Source of the DNA: Mugil cephalus
Taxonomy: Eukaryota > Chordata > Actinopteri > Mugiliformes > Mugilidae
DNA: 64,000 bases
Direction of reading: 5' to 3'
Assembly: GCF_022458985.1 (NCBI RefSeq)
Contig: NC_061777.1
Location: 10,704,668 to 10,768,667 of the forward strand
Positions within the stretch are counted from its first letter, which is position 1. Every line of letters begins with the position of its first letter. The translations under genes were made by a program, and so were the position numbers. This document shows positions 1 to 13,072 of the stretch, piece by piece. The notes beneath the pieces are model-generated. The model searched no databases, was not told where the DNA came from, and saw only the letters and a list, made by a program, of their open reading frames with translations.

Positions 1-1305
1 GGTTACAATATTAGGCAATAAGCCCTTGGTCCATTAAGCCCCTGCCCTCATCCATAAAGCCCATCTGCTGTCAGAAAGTCAATTACTTTTCTCCTTACTG
101 AGGCCTGGGTATGTTTCTTGGGGAATAAGGTGCTAAAAATAACCATTAACTTCACATACTTGAGGATATACTACGAATGCTATGAATTCCAATATATATC
201 TATAGTTTTTGATGAAATAAGAGAGTTCCAAAAAGGAAATGCAAAAGGCCACAGTTTGAGGAGCTTTGAAAAATAGGGGTCAGTATTTTTAGCTAAGTAG
301 TTAGCATGTTGGCACCTCACAGGATGCTGATCAGTCCACACCACTGTGGAGCCCCCACAAACATAGAGTGATTCCAGTGATTCTGTCATTCCACAAGTCT
401 TGCAAACCACCTGCCCCTCAAGTTAATTCTAATGTACCACTGTCTGGTGGTTACCAAAAGTTGAGAGCTTGGCAAAAGTCACATAGAATCACTTTAATCA
501 TTCTTTGGTTATGGACTCCGACGTGAATGTCAGGGTTCATCTGATAATCGCGTTAGGCAGTCCATGCTGAAAGGGCATTATGGTTGTTGTAAGAGGATAA
601 CTCGGTGTATCTGTTTTTGCTGATGTTTAAACATGCTGCACAAATGCTCTTAAGAGCTGTTTGAAATATCAGGCTCTGATGCCACTGCCCTCTGTTGAAA
701 ACAAAGCATCATTCATAATAACTGTATGCCACAGTCTGCTCTTTTACAGCCTTGAATGACAATAGTAATGAAAAAAAAAATCAATTGTAAGCAAAGAGAA
801 AATTCTGAGGGCACTTGGAAAACTCAGAGGGCAAAAGGAACTGGAAAACATGACGGACAGCAAACTCACGGCATCATTAGAGGGAGACACTGAAAAGTAA
901 AACTTTATCCAACAATGCTGTTAAGTCTCACCGTGCATCGCTCCACAGCTTGTTACCATGACAAACTCCACCAACGTAAGTCACATCACTGTGCGTTAGT
1001 TTTAGGTCATCACAACTCAGGTTTGGCTCGGTTCCTGTTGTGGTATCCATGGTGACACGCGCACAGATGATGTACCAAGGAGACGTTTATTTTTAAGGTC
1101 ACCACTGTCAACTGCAGCTTCCCCTGCTTACTTGAGTCACTGCCAAGCGCTGGCACTGCAGCATTTTAGCCCTTAAAATTAAATAAGTAAACAAGTATTT
1201 GCTTGGCAAGAATGATGATGACAGAACCTGGAGAAGAAAATTCAGATGAGGAAAACTATTTAGGCTGCTAACATGGTCTGTAGAGAAGATTGTGGAGATA
1301 AACAC

Positions 1306-1782
1306 CGATCAGGCATAACATTATGACCACCACCTGCCTAATATTGTGTGGGGCTCCTTTGTGCCTTAGATAACGGACATGGGCCTTCTGAGGGTGTCCT
1401 GTGGTGTCTAGAAACAGGATGTTGTTTTTGGGGGGTCTTTGAGTCCTGTGGTTTGAGGACGGGAGCCTCTATGGATCAGGTTTGTTTCAGTGCATCCCAA
1501 AGATACTTAATCAGATTTTTGGAGTTGTTCCTAAACCGCTTTTGTGTGTGTGTGTGTGTGTCTGTGTCAGGATGCATCCTGCTGGGGATGGCCATCAAGG
1601 GGTGTCATCGCTATGGGCTGGGGTTGTGTGTTCTGGTCTAGCTGGATGGTACATGTCGAAGAAATATCCCCACGAATGTCAGACCCAAGGGTTTCCCAGC
1701 ATAACATTGAATTATCACAAGATGGTCAATGTTATTTACTTCTCCTGGCAGTGGTTTTATTGGCTAGTGGCTAAAAGGACAG
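1306..1782. mobile_element. Decayed Tc1-like non-autonomous element
   Basis: The left end, beginning CGATCAGGCATAACATTATG at 1306, matches from memory a terminal sequence common in fish genomes (elements ending in ATAACATTATGACCAC). Internal words such as the CATGGGCCTTCTGAGG and GATACTTAATCAGATTTTTGGAG segments, and a right part with AATGTTATTTACTTCTCCTG followed by GTGGTTTTATTGG near 1765, follow the same family layout. It is about 475 bp, carries a (GT)n run near 1543-1562 and has no intact transposase. Frames inside it are incidental. Right boundary is approximate. Confidence 0.55.
1541..1562. repeat. (GT)n microsatellite
   Basis: About ten uninterrupted GT units inside the 1.3 kb transposon relic. 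Confidence 0.85.
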
Positions 1783-3622
1783 CCATTGTCAGTAGTCCAG
1801 TGATAACATATTGAAGACGGAATATTTATCCGCCATTTTCTTTCAGTGTTGAAATTTTCAATAGTGCATTTTACAACTGTATTACAAACATTTTGCAGAA
1901 GCAGTTTGTTACTGTAACTGATGGTTTGCGTGTGTATGAACGATTCTAGTCCTCATTATCATCATACTTTATTTGAATAGACGATACCATTCATGCCCAT
2001 TTATGCCCGATCAGCATGGTAAAGTTGGTGGTAGGAGCAAAAGTTGTGGATTGTGTTTCCTTAAATGTTTGAGGAACACTGTATCAGTCACTCCCAACGT
2101 TCATCACTTCAATCTTGATGAATGACAAAAAAAATAAAAAATTCCATGTTTGCCACAATGCTCTTAGTCTTTCCCAGTGCGTACACGTCTAAAATACTGC
2201 AGCAACATGATCTTTTATCTTGATTGTGGATGTTTGAGGCGTGCTACCATTTTCCATTTTGCGATTATTTTTTTGCTTTAGCAAACCACAGAAGATTTAG
2301 TTGCAACCTGTTTTTGCAACCACGGTAAGATATGCTACCCTCACATGGAACATGTGAGTTTGTAGTTATGACATAAGGAGGTTGCGTGCGTCAAATGCTT
2401 GCCACTCAGGTGGCAACATGAATTAGTCAAGAGAACACCACTACTGGTCAAATGTCAGAGTCTACACGGTGTGAAGGAAAGCGCTGACAGCTTAACAAGC
2501 AAGTAACTCAATGAATGTAAGAAACTCAGTGATCATTTTTCAGAGAAACTTCAAGGATCGTGTCGTCATGGAGTCTTGTGAACTTGACAACCCCATTCGA
2601 AAGCACCAGTGTCTTATACTACAATAAGTAACAGTGATTGCATTTCACCTACATTTCAAGGGGGGATATTATTCATAACGAACACTTATTGCTCCTGAGA
2701 AACAGAATATTTCCTGTGTTTACATCTTTTCACAAGGCCTGTGTCTGAATAAAAATCTTATAATTACCAGCTACTCCTCTTTAGCCTTGGTCCCTGCAGC
2801 CACATAGATACAGAACCGCACAGACACTCTGTCAGGAATCATCATGTAACACCAAGCAACACTAGCCACCCTTGTCCCATGTGGTCATTACTTAACACTT
2901 GGTTAACATGCGCACGCATACACACAAGCGCAAATGCGCGGTGACACTGACACAGGCCCAAACACACCGGCTCACAGATGCATGCTGCACACACACATCC
3001 ACAGCATGTCCTTGTCCCTTTATCCTGCTTTTTTTTTCTTTCACTGAGACCCAGACAGTCAGACCTCAGAGGCACAGCGGTTGCATTTTCACTCACCTAC
3101 ATTTCAAGGGAGGATGTTATACTTTCGGTAATAAATTGACTAAATAGTTTATTGCCGTAAAGCTGTGGAAATTACAAAAATAAGATATGTCTAATGTGCA
3201 ACTTCACCTGCAAACAAAACTCACAGGAATACACAAATGACAAAACGAGCAGGTTTTATGTTAGAAATCTCAAAAGGAGCATTTTAGAATAAACACTTTA
3301 GGACTGAGCACTATTTACTGCAAGTACATGTTCCTGCCAACTTTAATTGCAGACTTGAATACTTTTACGTACACACATGCACTGTCAGTCACTCCCACTA
3401 ACCCCACTCCCCAGCCCTTGCTGACTGCTCTGTCCTCTTATCCAGATGGAGTAACATGTAATTACAAGGAGTTAGGCTCCCAGAATCCTCCCTGACTCTT
3501 CCGAGAGCTTGAAAAGATTGTGCTTGTCTATTCAATCCGCTGTCTAAAGGCCACACACTTTGTTCTCAGTCCTTTCCTTCTTGTTTTATCTGGCTTCTGC
3601 AGACCTTCCCATAGCACAGTTT

Positions 3623-3742
3623 CAGGCATAACATTAGGACCACCTTCCTAATATTGTGTAGCTCTCCCTTGTGCCTCCAAAACAGTTGTGACTCATCGGA
3701 GAATGGACATGGGTCTTTTAAGGGAGTCCTGTGGTGTCAGTT
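3623..3742. mobile_element. Left-end fragment of Tc1-like relic
   Basis: The segment starting CAGGCATAACATTAGGACCA parallels the left end of the 1.3 kb relic: CCTAATATTGTGT, then a CTTGTGCC word, then GGACATGGGTCTTTTAAGGG and GTCCTGTGGTGTC in the same order. It breaks off near 3742 with no right end. It is a truncated second copy of the same family, about 2.3 kb from the first. Confidence 0.6.
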
Positions 3743-5430
3743 CATTGAGTACACTGGTGAAAATGAACGCTCTCTAATATAACTGTCCTGTACTAATTTT
3801 AGCTGCACGAATGTTATGGTATTAAGCATTCGTTTAAAATGACTGAGAGAACTGTTGGCTCTATATTTTCATTTTGGAGGCTGTAGTTGTAGGACTATTG
3901 TATGGCATCATGTTAACTTTATCTACGCCAAATCACAGAAACATTTTAGCGTTTAATTCAATCAGGTTTGACAGCACCACAAACTAGAACCTCTACAATG
4001 ATCCTACAATTGAATTACCACCCTTCTGAGGCAGTTTCAGCATGAGCTGAACATTATTACGCTCATTAAGAAGGATTTAGTGCAGGACTGGTATAGTAGA
4101 ATGCTTTCTTTTTCACTATATTTTGTCAGGTTTGTTTATGTTTAATAGAAAACTTCCTACAATGTGTACGGCATGCATATTTATCAGGTCAGTGGTCCTT
4201 GACTTGTTCAGTGGCTTTCTGATGGGGTGAACTTTCCAGCACTTGCCACAGGGTTCAGGGCAAAAAGCCCCTGTGTGTCATCTAGCCAGCTGCACTCCAC
4301 GCTTTAATGAGGACACGTGTAGCTGGGTAAACAGAGATGGGAGCTAGATGATGGGTTGAGGGAACAGAGGCGGCTCTTTCTCTGTAGTGCGTGGGTAAAC
4401 ACGATGGGGAAGCAGGCCTGTATAATGCAGGCTACATTAGGCATGGCCGGAGACAAATATTTACAAACCCAAGCTGACTCATTAAGCAAAGAAACTGGTA
4501 AAATTATACAACTATGTGTAATCTAATCCAGGGATATTTAGCAAAAACAAACAAAGAAAAAAATACTACTGAAGTTTAGGCAAATGTTCAGTCTCTGGCA
4601 TGCTGCTAACACCGAGCCTTGGATCCAGTGTACAGATCAGACACGTCTGAGTAGGTGATGCAATGTGTGTTAGATTTTTTGCAATGATTCTATGAAACCT
4701 CTATGCTCTGATACGTCGAGGTTTATGGATCTTTTCACTACACAACTCTTTTGATCCTGCCGTGCTGGCTCTCCAAGATAATGCCACACTCCACTGAGGG
4801 ATTGGAGTAATTTTGCATGCTGTGCACAGAATGAAATCGGCCTGTGTTAACAAAATTGTCAGTTGCAGCCGATGAATATGCTCGATAGACTGTAGAGAAT
4901 ACAACAATAATGGAAAAAGCAACAAAGTGCAAAAAAAAAAAAGAAACGCACTTCGGTGCTGGATGCCAAGAACATTGCATCCCCCTCTCGCTCTCCCTTT
5001 CTTTCTCTCTCCCCTTTATGGTTATGCCCGATGACTCAGAGTGTACCGGAAGCTCAACGGGATAGTGAGGGATAATAACGAGAACAACTGTTAATGAGAT
5101 TTGCTTCCGACTAAACTATTGTATATGACCAGACAAAAAAAGAACAAAAGTCAAGAAAAACCCAGAATGTTAGACTAAGATTGATCGCATTATTCATAAT
5201 GATTATGATAAGCCTTTGGAACATGAAACACACAAATGTGCAGACACACAAATGCAGGAGATCAGCAAATGCGCACACTTTTATTTTTTTTTTATTATTT
5301 TTTTTTACAAACCGAACAAGAAAATGTACTCCTTGTCCAACAAGAGACTGCAGCCACAGTAGCAGCTTTGTGAGGCTGCACTCATGAAGAACAGAAGTGC
5401 TGTGAAATAAATGGTAACATATTCACAAAG

Positions 5431-5626
5431 CAGGGGTCTTCAATGTTTTTCAGGCCAAGGACTCCCACACTGATGGAGGGATTAAGTAGGCACCCCCTAC
5501 CTACTATATGGTCTATATTAAACTCAGCCTAGTGCTTATAATATACATTATTATCATTTTGCATTCAATATTAAGCTATTCAGATAATACACAGGTGCTA
5601 CTGCCGTAAACTTAAACATACCTGCA
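5431..5626. mobile_element. hAT-like element fragment
   Basis: The segment begins CAGGGGTCTTCAATG, which has the CAGGGGT start typical of hAT-superfamily termini, followed by a run (GGCCAAGGACTCC, CTGATGGAGGGAT, CCTAGTGCTTATAATATACA) that I associate with interspersed copies in fish genomes. No matching inverted end is visible nearby and there is no coding content, so this is a non-autonomous or truncated copy. The right boundary is a guess. Confidence 0.4.
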
Positions 5627-8600
5627 TAACATGCACTGTTCTCTTCCGCTAATATTGCAGCGTGCTTGCTTCTGGGATTTCACCTGGGCACTGAACAGGC
5701 TCTCGGCCAATTGCAGGAAACGTGTCCTGACCTGGCTGGTTCAGCATTGATAGGGGCGTGGCCTATTGTGTACAGGAGGCTTAAATTGACAGGTCTCGGC
5801 TAGCTCTGTGTGCAACGTGTGCTCTATCGGTGAATGAGTGAAGGGCTGACTGAAAGACAATGTCTTCTGCCTCCAGTTATCCCTTTACTAAAATAAGTTG
5901 GCTTTTTATCAATGTGCATTTAAAGTAAGTTAACTTTGTGGGGGAATTTCTAAAGTATATATGTATCATGATGCATATATCCACTGATCTTGGCATGCTA
6001 ATCAGCTAATGCCAGCCCTTCATGTCTTGTAATGCTATTTTGTCCAACAAGATGGGATTGTGAGTTAGTGTGCCATCTAGACTGCCCTCGGTCCAATATG
6101 AGAGGAAGATGTAGCAGCACTGCCCAGAAAGTGCATTTTGATATTTTTCTTTCCGTGCCTATTTTATCCAAGACCCATTGGGAGGTAACTTGCAGGGACT
6201 CCACAGCAGGTATCTCAAAATGTGTCTTTGTGTGCACCTGTCCTCAAGAGTCTGTACCTCATCGTTGAAATAAGGATCCAATTCGTCCACCTCAAGGGTA
6301 TGCCATCTTACATCTTGTCAACACCCTCTAGATGCCATATGGCAAGTTATCCAACAGGGGGGCTAAGCACAGTAGTAACATATCACAGCTATGTATGTAA
6401 TAGCCCACAGTGGTAAAGAAATATGAGCCTGGATCACAGCGGTGGACTGATAAACCGACCAACCAAACACCAGGCCTTTGATTTAGTTGTGCTAATAGAA
6501 ACAGACTTTGATGTTAATGATTTCTGATATCACGACCGTTCCACGTGATGGTTGTGCTTTATCGCAGGTTGCCGCATCATCCTGCAGGTGCGACGGGGTC
6601 ATGTTTATTACTTTCACTGTTTGCTTCACATCATTGTTTTGCTCCTCCAGCTGCACACACTGGGAACCAAGGCCTGCAAAGCCCTCCCCTTCCTGTCCCC
6701 CCCGCCCTCTCTCTTTTTGCCATCCCCATCCCCCTTCCTCTATGTTCAAAACATCCCTAGAAGATTATTTTTTTGCCTGTAAGAGTTACCTCATCTATTG
6801 TTAATTCTGCAACACTTGCTTAACACAGTGACACACTGGATGACGTCTACCTTAAGCTGCACACAGTGTTTGTTGATAGAAACACAATATGCCCTCAACC
6901 CGTGAATTATTACCACTTCAACACTGGACCCTAGGTTGATCCAAAGTGCATGTGAAGACATCTATGCCAGGAGATAATCCAGAAGCATTTATATGTTTGA
7001 AAGATAGGAATTACCTGCTTGCAAATTTATCCCCAGATGTCGTTCTCGTGAGAGGAACGGTTTCCAGAAAGAAACAAATCCTCATCCTGTTTTGTTTCAG
7101 ACCTTTCTGACCTCAGCTATTGCAGACGTACGCAAGGGAAGTGGATGTAACAAAGAGATTTAGCAACTGTGTAAATTTTGTGGGAGGAACATTATTCAGA
7201 GACTGGCTGAAATGTCAGCTACAAATACAAATTGGAAAATTGGTACCCTGTAATTGCTAACAGGTCTGTGTGTAGAATTTGCATATTTTCTCCATGCATA
7301 CTGTCATTTTCGGTTGACCAGTAGTGTAAATGCCAGTCCGGGCGAGACTTCCACTGCTTGCACTATTTAATGGACTGTTTACCATGTGCAAAAGCATTAC
7401 ACCTACAGTATAATTGCTTGCACAGTCCCTAGACTCTAACAATCAGTCAGTCAACAGTCAACAATCAGTGGATGAAAGATGTTTTTCCCCAGTTACCACA
7501 GAGGGGATATTTCCACCATCTAGGGTCCAGGTTGCATAAAGCTGGGAAACGGGCACAGAGGACTTGAAGGCTAATTGTTGTTTTGAGACGGTCTAATTAC
7601 ATCCCAGATCAATGAACCTGATACTGTATCTTATCTCACTGTGCGTTGGATGGCCCAAATAGTGCATTTCCTAAAACCTCACATAACACTTCCTAACTGA
7701 GCAGGGACCCACCCAGTTTACTGTTGTAATATAATCACTCGCTGGCAATGGTAAACATATAAAAAAACACACATAAACAAATACAAGCTAATGCAGAACG
7801 GTAAAAATGGATTTAGATCTAGCCATCCTCCTGTTGCATCATCAAACTATTTCTTTTGCTGCGAACCGTGAAGCTTCACTTGAAATAGTTTCACTTCCAC
7901 ACAACTTTCAGTAGATTATTCCGAATGCTGTGCACAAGTGTGGAGTCACTTCTGACATACAGTAGCTTGTATGGAATGTCAGTGAAGTTTCTGTTATAAC
8001 AAGTACTTCTGCATTCTGCAACCCAGGGAATGTGGCACCGCTGTATGTGCAGGAATGACACAATCTTCTTGTCATGCAAAGGTGACTCTGCATCAAGTTA
8101 CTCAATGGCATGAAGGCGATCACCCTGACGCTCATTCAAAGAGCACAAAGGTATTTTTAATGTTGCATGGGAAATGTGGCTTGCGTAACCCTATCTGCCA
8201 CACTGAAAGTGACGTTAGTATATTTTGCGACATGTCAGTATTTTTATTTACTTCATTTACTTCTGTGCTCATGTTTAATGCATTATGCTTATACTGACTA
8301 AACTATTCCCCAGAATGTCGTTATCCAAGTGATGTCCTTGAGGTTTAAGACGCCTCCACTCTCGCACTGATCATTTCCGGCTGTCATGTTCTGCAACAAC
8401 TGGTGACGACATGAAATGCCTTTACAAACGTTGGCTCTCTACGAAGACATACACAGGTGTGGAAACTGCGTATTCACACATATGGTGGTTGTGTAAGCCA
8501 GAAGCACATTCACAGGGACATTCCCACACAAGTGTGAAAAATCCTCTGAAGTGTTTCGGAAAAATATGGAGTCATGATCAAGATACGCCATACGTGGAGA

Positions 8601-10449
8601 CTCGCAGTTTTTTGAAAAATGGGATTCATTTTCAGTATGCTCAGGCTGTCTTCGCAAAGAGCAGCACATGCTTAAAGGCGCGACTTTAAACTTTGTTAAA
8701 GTTTATATTCCACTAAAATTTAAATGCCTTTTGCTCCCGAGAGCCAGTTGTACTCATTATTTTCCTATTGATGACTCTGAACTGACACTTGCTTTAGGTG
8801 ATTTGCTGCAAATTCAGTTGTTTTTCCACTTAAATGACTCCAAACTGGTCGTTTTTGACATCCAGGTGTCCTCATGTTCCTTCTGCAGGTGAACATTCTC
8901 CCCCGTTAGGATGTTTCCTGTCGCTCACCTATTCACCCTGTGGGAGAGGCTTCCTCTTGAGCTGTTGAGGGGGAGGCTTCAGCCACCCTCTGCGTTCGCG
9001 GGATCCCGGGCGATGATTCACTTAGCTTGCATGGTCTCGAGCAAGTTATCCTCGCCTCTCTCTGCCTGATGCGAAAAACATTTCACACTCCTCCTCCTCT
9101 TCCCCCTTAGTCAGAGAGCCGTTCCTAGTTTTTTCTTTTTTTTTTTGTTCTTTTTTTTTTTTTTTTTGCTCTGTGAGTCACAAGCTAACGCACAGATATA
9201 GATGGCCTGTGTGGGCAGATGGAGCCCCCCGTGCTCAACTGCTGTTATTGCATGTACGAGGCTCATCCACCCATCTTTGGAGGCTATGAAAGAAGAAAGA
9301 AAACTCCCTCACACAGTCCCTGTTGTTGGAGAAATATGTTTCTCATGAATTGTCTGCAGTTTGACATTTTGATGTTCTCAAAGAGCATCTGTCGATAAAA
9401 AAAATCCAGTACCAGTACAGTGATTTAACCCCTTGAACAACATGTACTGATCCCTTTACTACTCAACAAAGTGATGTGGAATAAAAATCGAGAGTTTGTT
9501 GCATAACATTAAGCTTACTGGAGATTCTACTTTGTCTCAGATGGAATCGTTTTTTCGTGGTCGAGGTTTCTCTGTTGTGTCACCTGCCCCTTGCACACGC
9601 AAAGCTCATGTAGTATCCACGCACATGGGAAACGCACGGGCACACACCCCTAACAAACATGCAGCATATGCCCTTTTGTGCTCCACAGTGAGATATGATG
9701 AGGATATACGAAACAGTGCGTTAATACTGCACACCCAATCCGCCTTCACCGTTGAACCTGACAGGGCCGAGGCTCTGAAATGAGGAAAGGGTGGAAACCT
9801 CCGAGTGGAGGAGGTGTGAGAGGCATCCTCCTCTAAAGGAAACACATGGAAGGTGTTGAAGAGGAAACCGGCTTCTCCAGAGAGTCAAACAAAGGATGCA
9901 GGGAGGAAGTCTAATTAATTGCAGGAATGTGAGAGGTTTACTTGCATTCTTTGAGTCGGCTTGAACACGACATGTTCCTTTTGAGTTTGTGAAAGTGGCG
10001 TTTGAGGAATATTAAATAGCGTGAGGGGAGATTTTACTCAGGAGCAAAAGTGAACAGAATGAGCTGGCTAATTTGAACATCTGCAGAACCATTTGTTCTT
10101 TGTTTGCAGCTTAATTATGAGTATGAAAGGGATTATTTCTGAGTTATGATGGTTTATATTTAATGAACCTGGTTGTATTTCGTCGGCTTTTGTAACTGTT
10201 GTGGGTGGACAGGAAGTTCCATATATTTCTAGTTTACATTAAAAATGTTTTTAAATATGCCTTACGTAATACGTCACATTGCCAAGATGGAAAATGGGGT
10301 ACATTCACTTTAAAGCTTATTTATTAGGACATGGCCGATCAAACAGTGACAGAATAGCGCCGGTGTTAATTAACATCAAACCACCTACTGAAATTTTGAA
10401 GTGGGGTTGTTAGAATTCTGTAGAAACATCAATGTTAATTTGTCTCATG

Positions 10450-10690
10450 CCTCTTGGTGTGTTTTCATGGATTCCCTCCAGGTCTTTCATTTTCCTCCCA
10501 CAGAGTGCGGTGTAGAGAGCCCACAGGTAAATTAGAGGGTGTATGTCGGCCTGATGGATTAGCAAGATGTCCAGGGGTATTTTCCTGCCTCCCACCCAGC
10601 ACTTGAGTTTCCCGCGACCTTGAGGAAAGTGGGCCAAGTGTGGTCCAATATCGGAGCAATTATTGATGTCAGTCCTGGGATTAGTTCCAG
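10450..10690. repeat. Decayed fish interspersed repeat (SINE/LINE-tail-like)
   Basis: The words TTTTCCTCCCACAG, ACAGGTAAATTAGAGG, GATGTCCAGGGGTA, CCTCCCACCCAGCA, CCCGCGACCTTGAGGAAAG and TGGGATTAGTTCCAG occur in the order of a very common fish repeat (the unit containing TTTCCTCCCACAGTCC and CCCGCGACCCT). The copy is strongly diverged. A 127-codon open frame on the minus strand across it is therefore not a gene. Confidence 0.5.
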
Positions 10691-12883
10691 TAAGATCCAG
10701 CATACGGTGGGCATTTCTATCCGGTGAATTAGCTACAGGATGGCGTGTCACGTGTTCTGTTTGGCTCAGACATGTGAAGTCAACAAGATGCATTTGTCTT
10801 TTGTGACAGTTTCATTAAATAAATGTATATGATCTACTGTTTGTGTGCACCATGTCACCACAACTCACACTAAATTAAATGTGCCACACAGCCAAGGGAT
10901 TATCAGAGTCGCGGCGTGGAAACAATAACTGCCTCAGATAAGGTGTCTGACGTATGACGTTTTGAACATGCGGCGACCCCTCAGTAAAAACAAGGCCACT
11001 GGGTGTTTTCTCACGGTTGCCTGTGTGATTTGTTTTAGGCAACAGTTTTCTTTATATTCTCACAGTGTGAAAGATACAACACATAGGGAATTTAGCAATG
11101 GTGGATAAATTAGTGGGGCAAATTAAAAGCAGACTGTTAACTTTTAAGATTTCCATGTGCTCATACAGTGTAATGTGAATATGTTGTACAGTAACTACAG
11201 ATATTTCTTGTATTTGAACTTCTACCTATATCTTGCAATATCCTTCGCGTAATAGTTTACTCACGTACACCTTGTGCACAAGCAGGAAAGCCTACATGCT
11301 TGTGGCTTCATCCCATAATCCCTGGGGGTCATCTTCACATCAGTGAGGGTCATCCTGAACCCTGGCTGAGGGGAAGCACAAGGGAAGAGGATGTGTGTTT
11401 ACTGTTGTGTGTGTGTGTTTAAGTGTGTGTGTTTGTGGCTGCAAAAGCCCTTTAGTTCACAGTGCTGGGAACAGCTGCAGGCAGGACTTCCTGTTCTGCA
11501 CAGGAAACAAAATGGTGGGGAATGGGAGGTCTGGAACAATGCTGTGAAAGTCAGCCACCACCCAGGTTAGGGGGTGAAGCGCTTGTGAATCAGAGAGACG
11601 AGAGGTGAGCGGAGCACGTCCCATTAGAGCAACATAACCACATGATGGAACACCTTACCCCCCACGGCCTTTGTACAGCATTCAAAGCTGGCTGTTTCCA
11701 TAACATGTAAACATTAAAGAAAAAGTGAAACAGTCAAACTAAAACAGTTTCTTACACCCTCAACTAGATGTTGTTTGATTGATGGTTAAAAGCATAAAAC
11801 AAAAAATAACGTCAAATAAAATAAAAGCAATTATGTTCGACTATGCAGATATGATTTAGATTTAGTTAGTCAAAACTGGAACTCAGACACTTTCTAACGC
11901 AGTGTGGGATAAATTAATGGATTATCTATCTATCTGAGATTACTGCACATTAAAGAATAAAAATGCCTAAGACTAATAATAGATGATATAATAATGAGGT
12001 AAGGAGAAAAAAGTCACACACATTTGCTAACAATGTTCATTCACTGCCTCTTTGTGTCACAGAGAATTTAGGCTCTCTGCCAAAATGACTTTTGTCATGA
12101 GCATTCTCACGTTTCAAAACCGATCAGAATAGCACGGAGGGTGGAAGTTTACAGCAACATCTTTGTTTTCAGGATGTCACATAGGCACTATTTTTAGTCT
12201 CTTTCGGATATAACAATCTGCCTCGTGTCTGTAACTTTTCTGGATACGGAACCGTCTTCACCTATCTGCCAATTTTCTCTGACTGGAACACCAGATAATT
12301 AACTGCTGGATTTGAATCCAAAGCATAATTGGAGTCCTTTATATCCAGAGCTGTGTTTGCGACGGTGTAGAGGAAGCAATTGTGGCAGTGGGGAATTTAG
12401 ACAAAGAAAATGCCGTATATAGGCCAAGTTGCTGCACAGAAAACTGAGCTATTACGTAATGTAACACTAAAATGCTACTCTACCAGAGAGTTTTCTTCTT
12501 TTTTTCCCTTTTTTTTTCTCTTTCCAAACTAACCACCTACGCTCTCTTGATAATGTCCTCAAAAATAGAGATGCGATAAGAGCCGAAGTAGAAAACTCAG
12601 GGGGTGGTCACACATTTTGAAGTCACGGTGTCTTCAAAGACTCTATTCTTGAGCGTTATCAATGAGTTGTCATTTACAAAAATAGATCATGCTCTTTGTT
12701 AGAATTTCTCTCACTTCACACATTCTCGTTTAGAGACACTCGACTGGTTTTGTTCTCACACCTCTTGGGCTGGTGTCATTGGGTCATCTTCCTGTTTGTA
12801 ATTTTACCAAATTTAAAGCACAAATTCTTTTTGTCAGAAGAAAACGCTAAAAAGCTAATATGTTTTGTTGTACAACAATCAGA

Positions 12884-13072
12884 TACACTCATTAGCCACA
12901 GTATTAAACCCACCTGCCGATCACGTCTGCTGATCAGACCTGTTCCAGTTCATCCCACAGATACTTGATCCGTTTGGGATCTATTGAATTTGGAGGTCAG
13001 GTTCAGGTGTGTGGTACATGTCAGCTGCTACATTGCATCGTCATAATATGATCAATGTTATTTACCTGAATG
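12884..13072. mobile_element. Internally deleted Tc1-like relic
   Basis: It has the left-end idea ACACTCATTAGCCACAGTATTAAACCCACC, internal words shared with the family (CATCCCACAGATACTTGATC, GAATTTGGAGGTCAGG, GTGGTACATGTCAG) and the same right-side word GATCAATGTTATTTACCTGA seen in the 1.3 kb relic. It is only about 190 bp, so most of the interior is lost. Boundaries are approximate. Confidence 0.5.

Noticed and set aside
1348..1814. Three overlapping plus-strand frames up to 110 codons
   Set aside because: They lie inside a transposon relic and include translated GT repeats (Cys-Val runs).
10410..10793. 127-codon open frame on the minus strand
   Set aside because: It covers a decayed interspersed repeat, has no family motif and no splice context.
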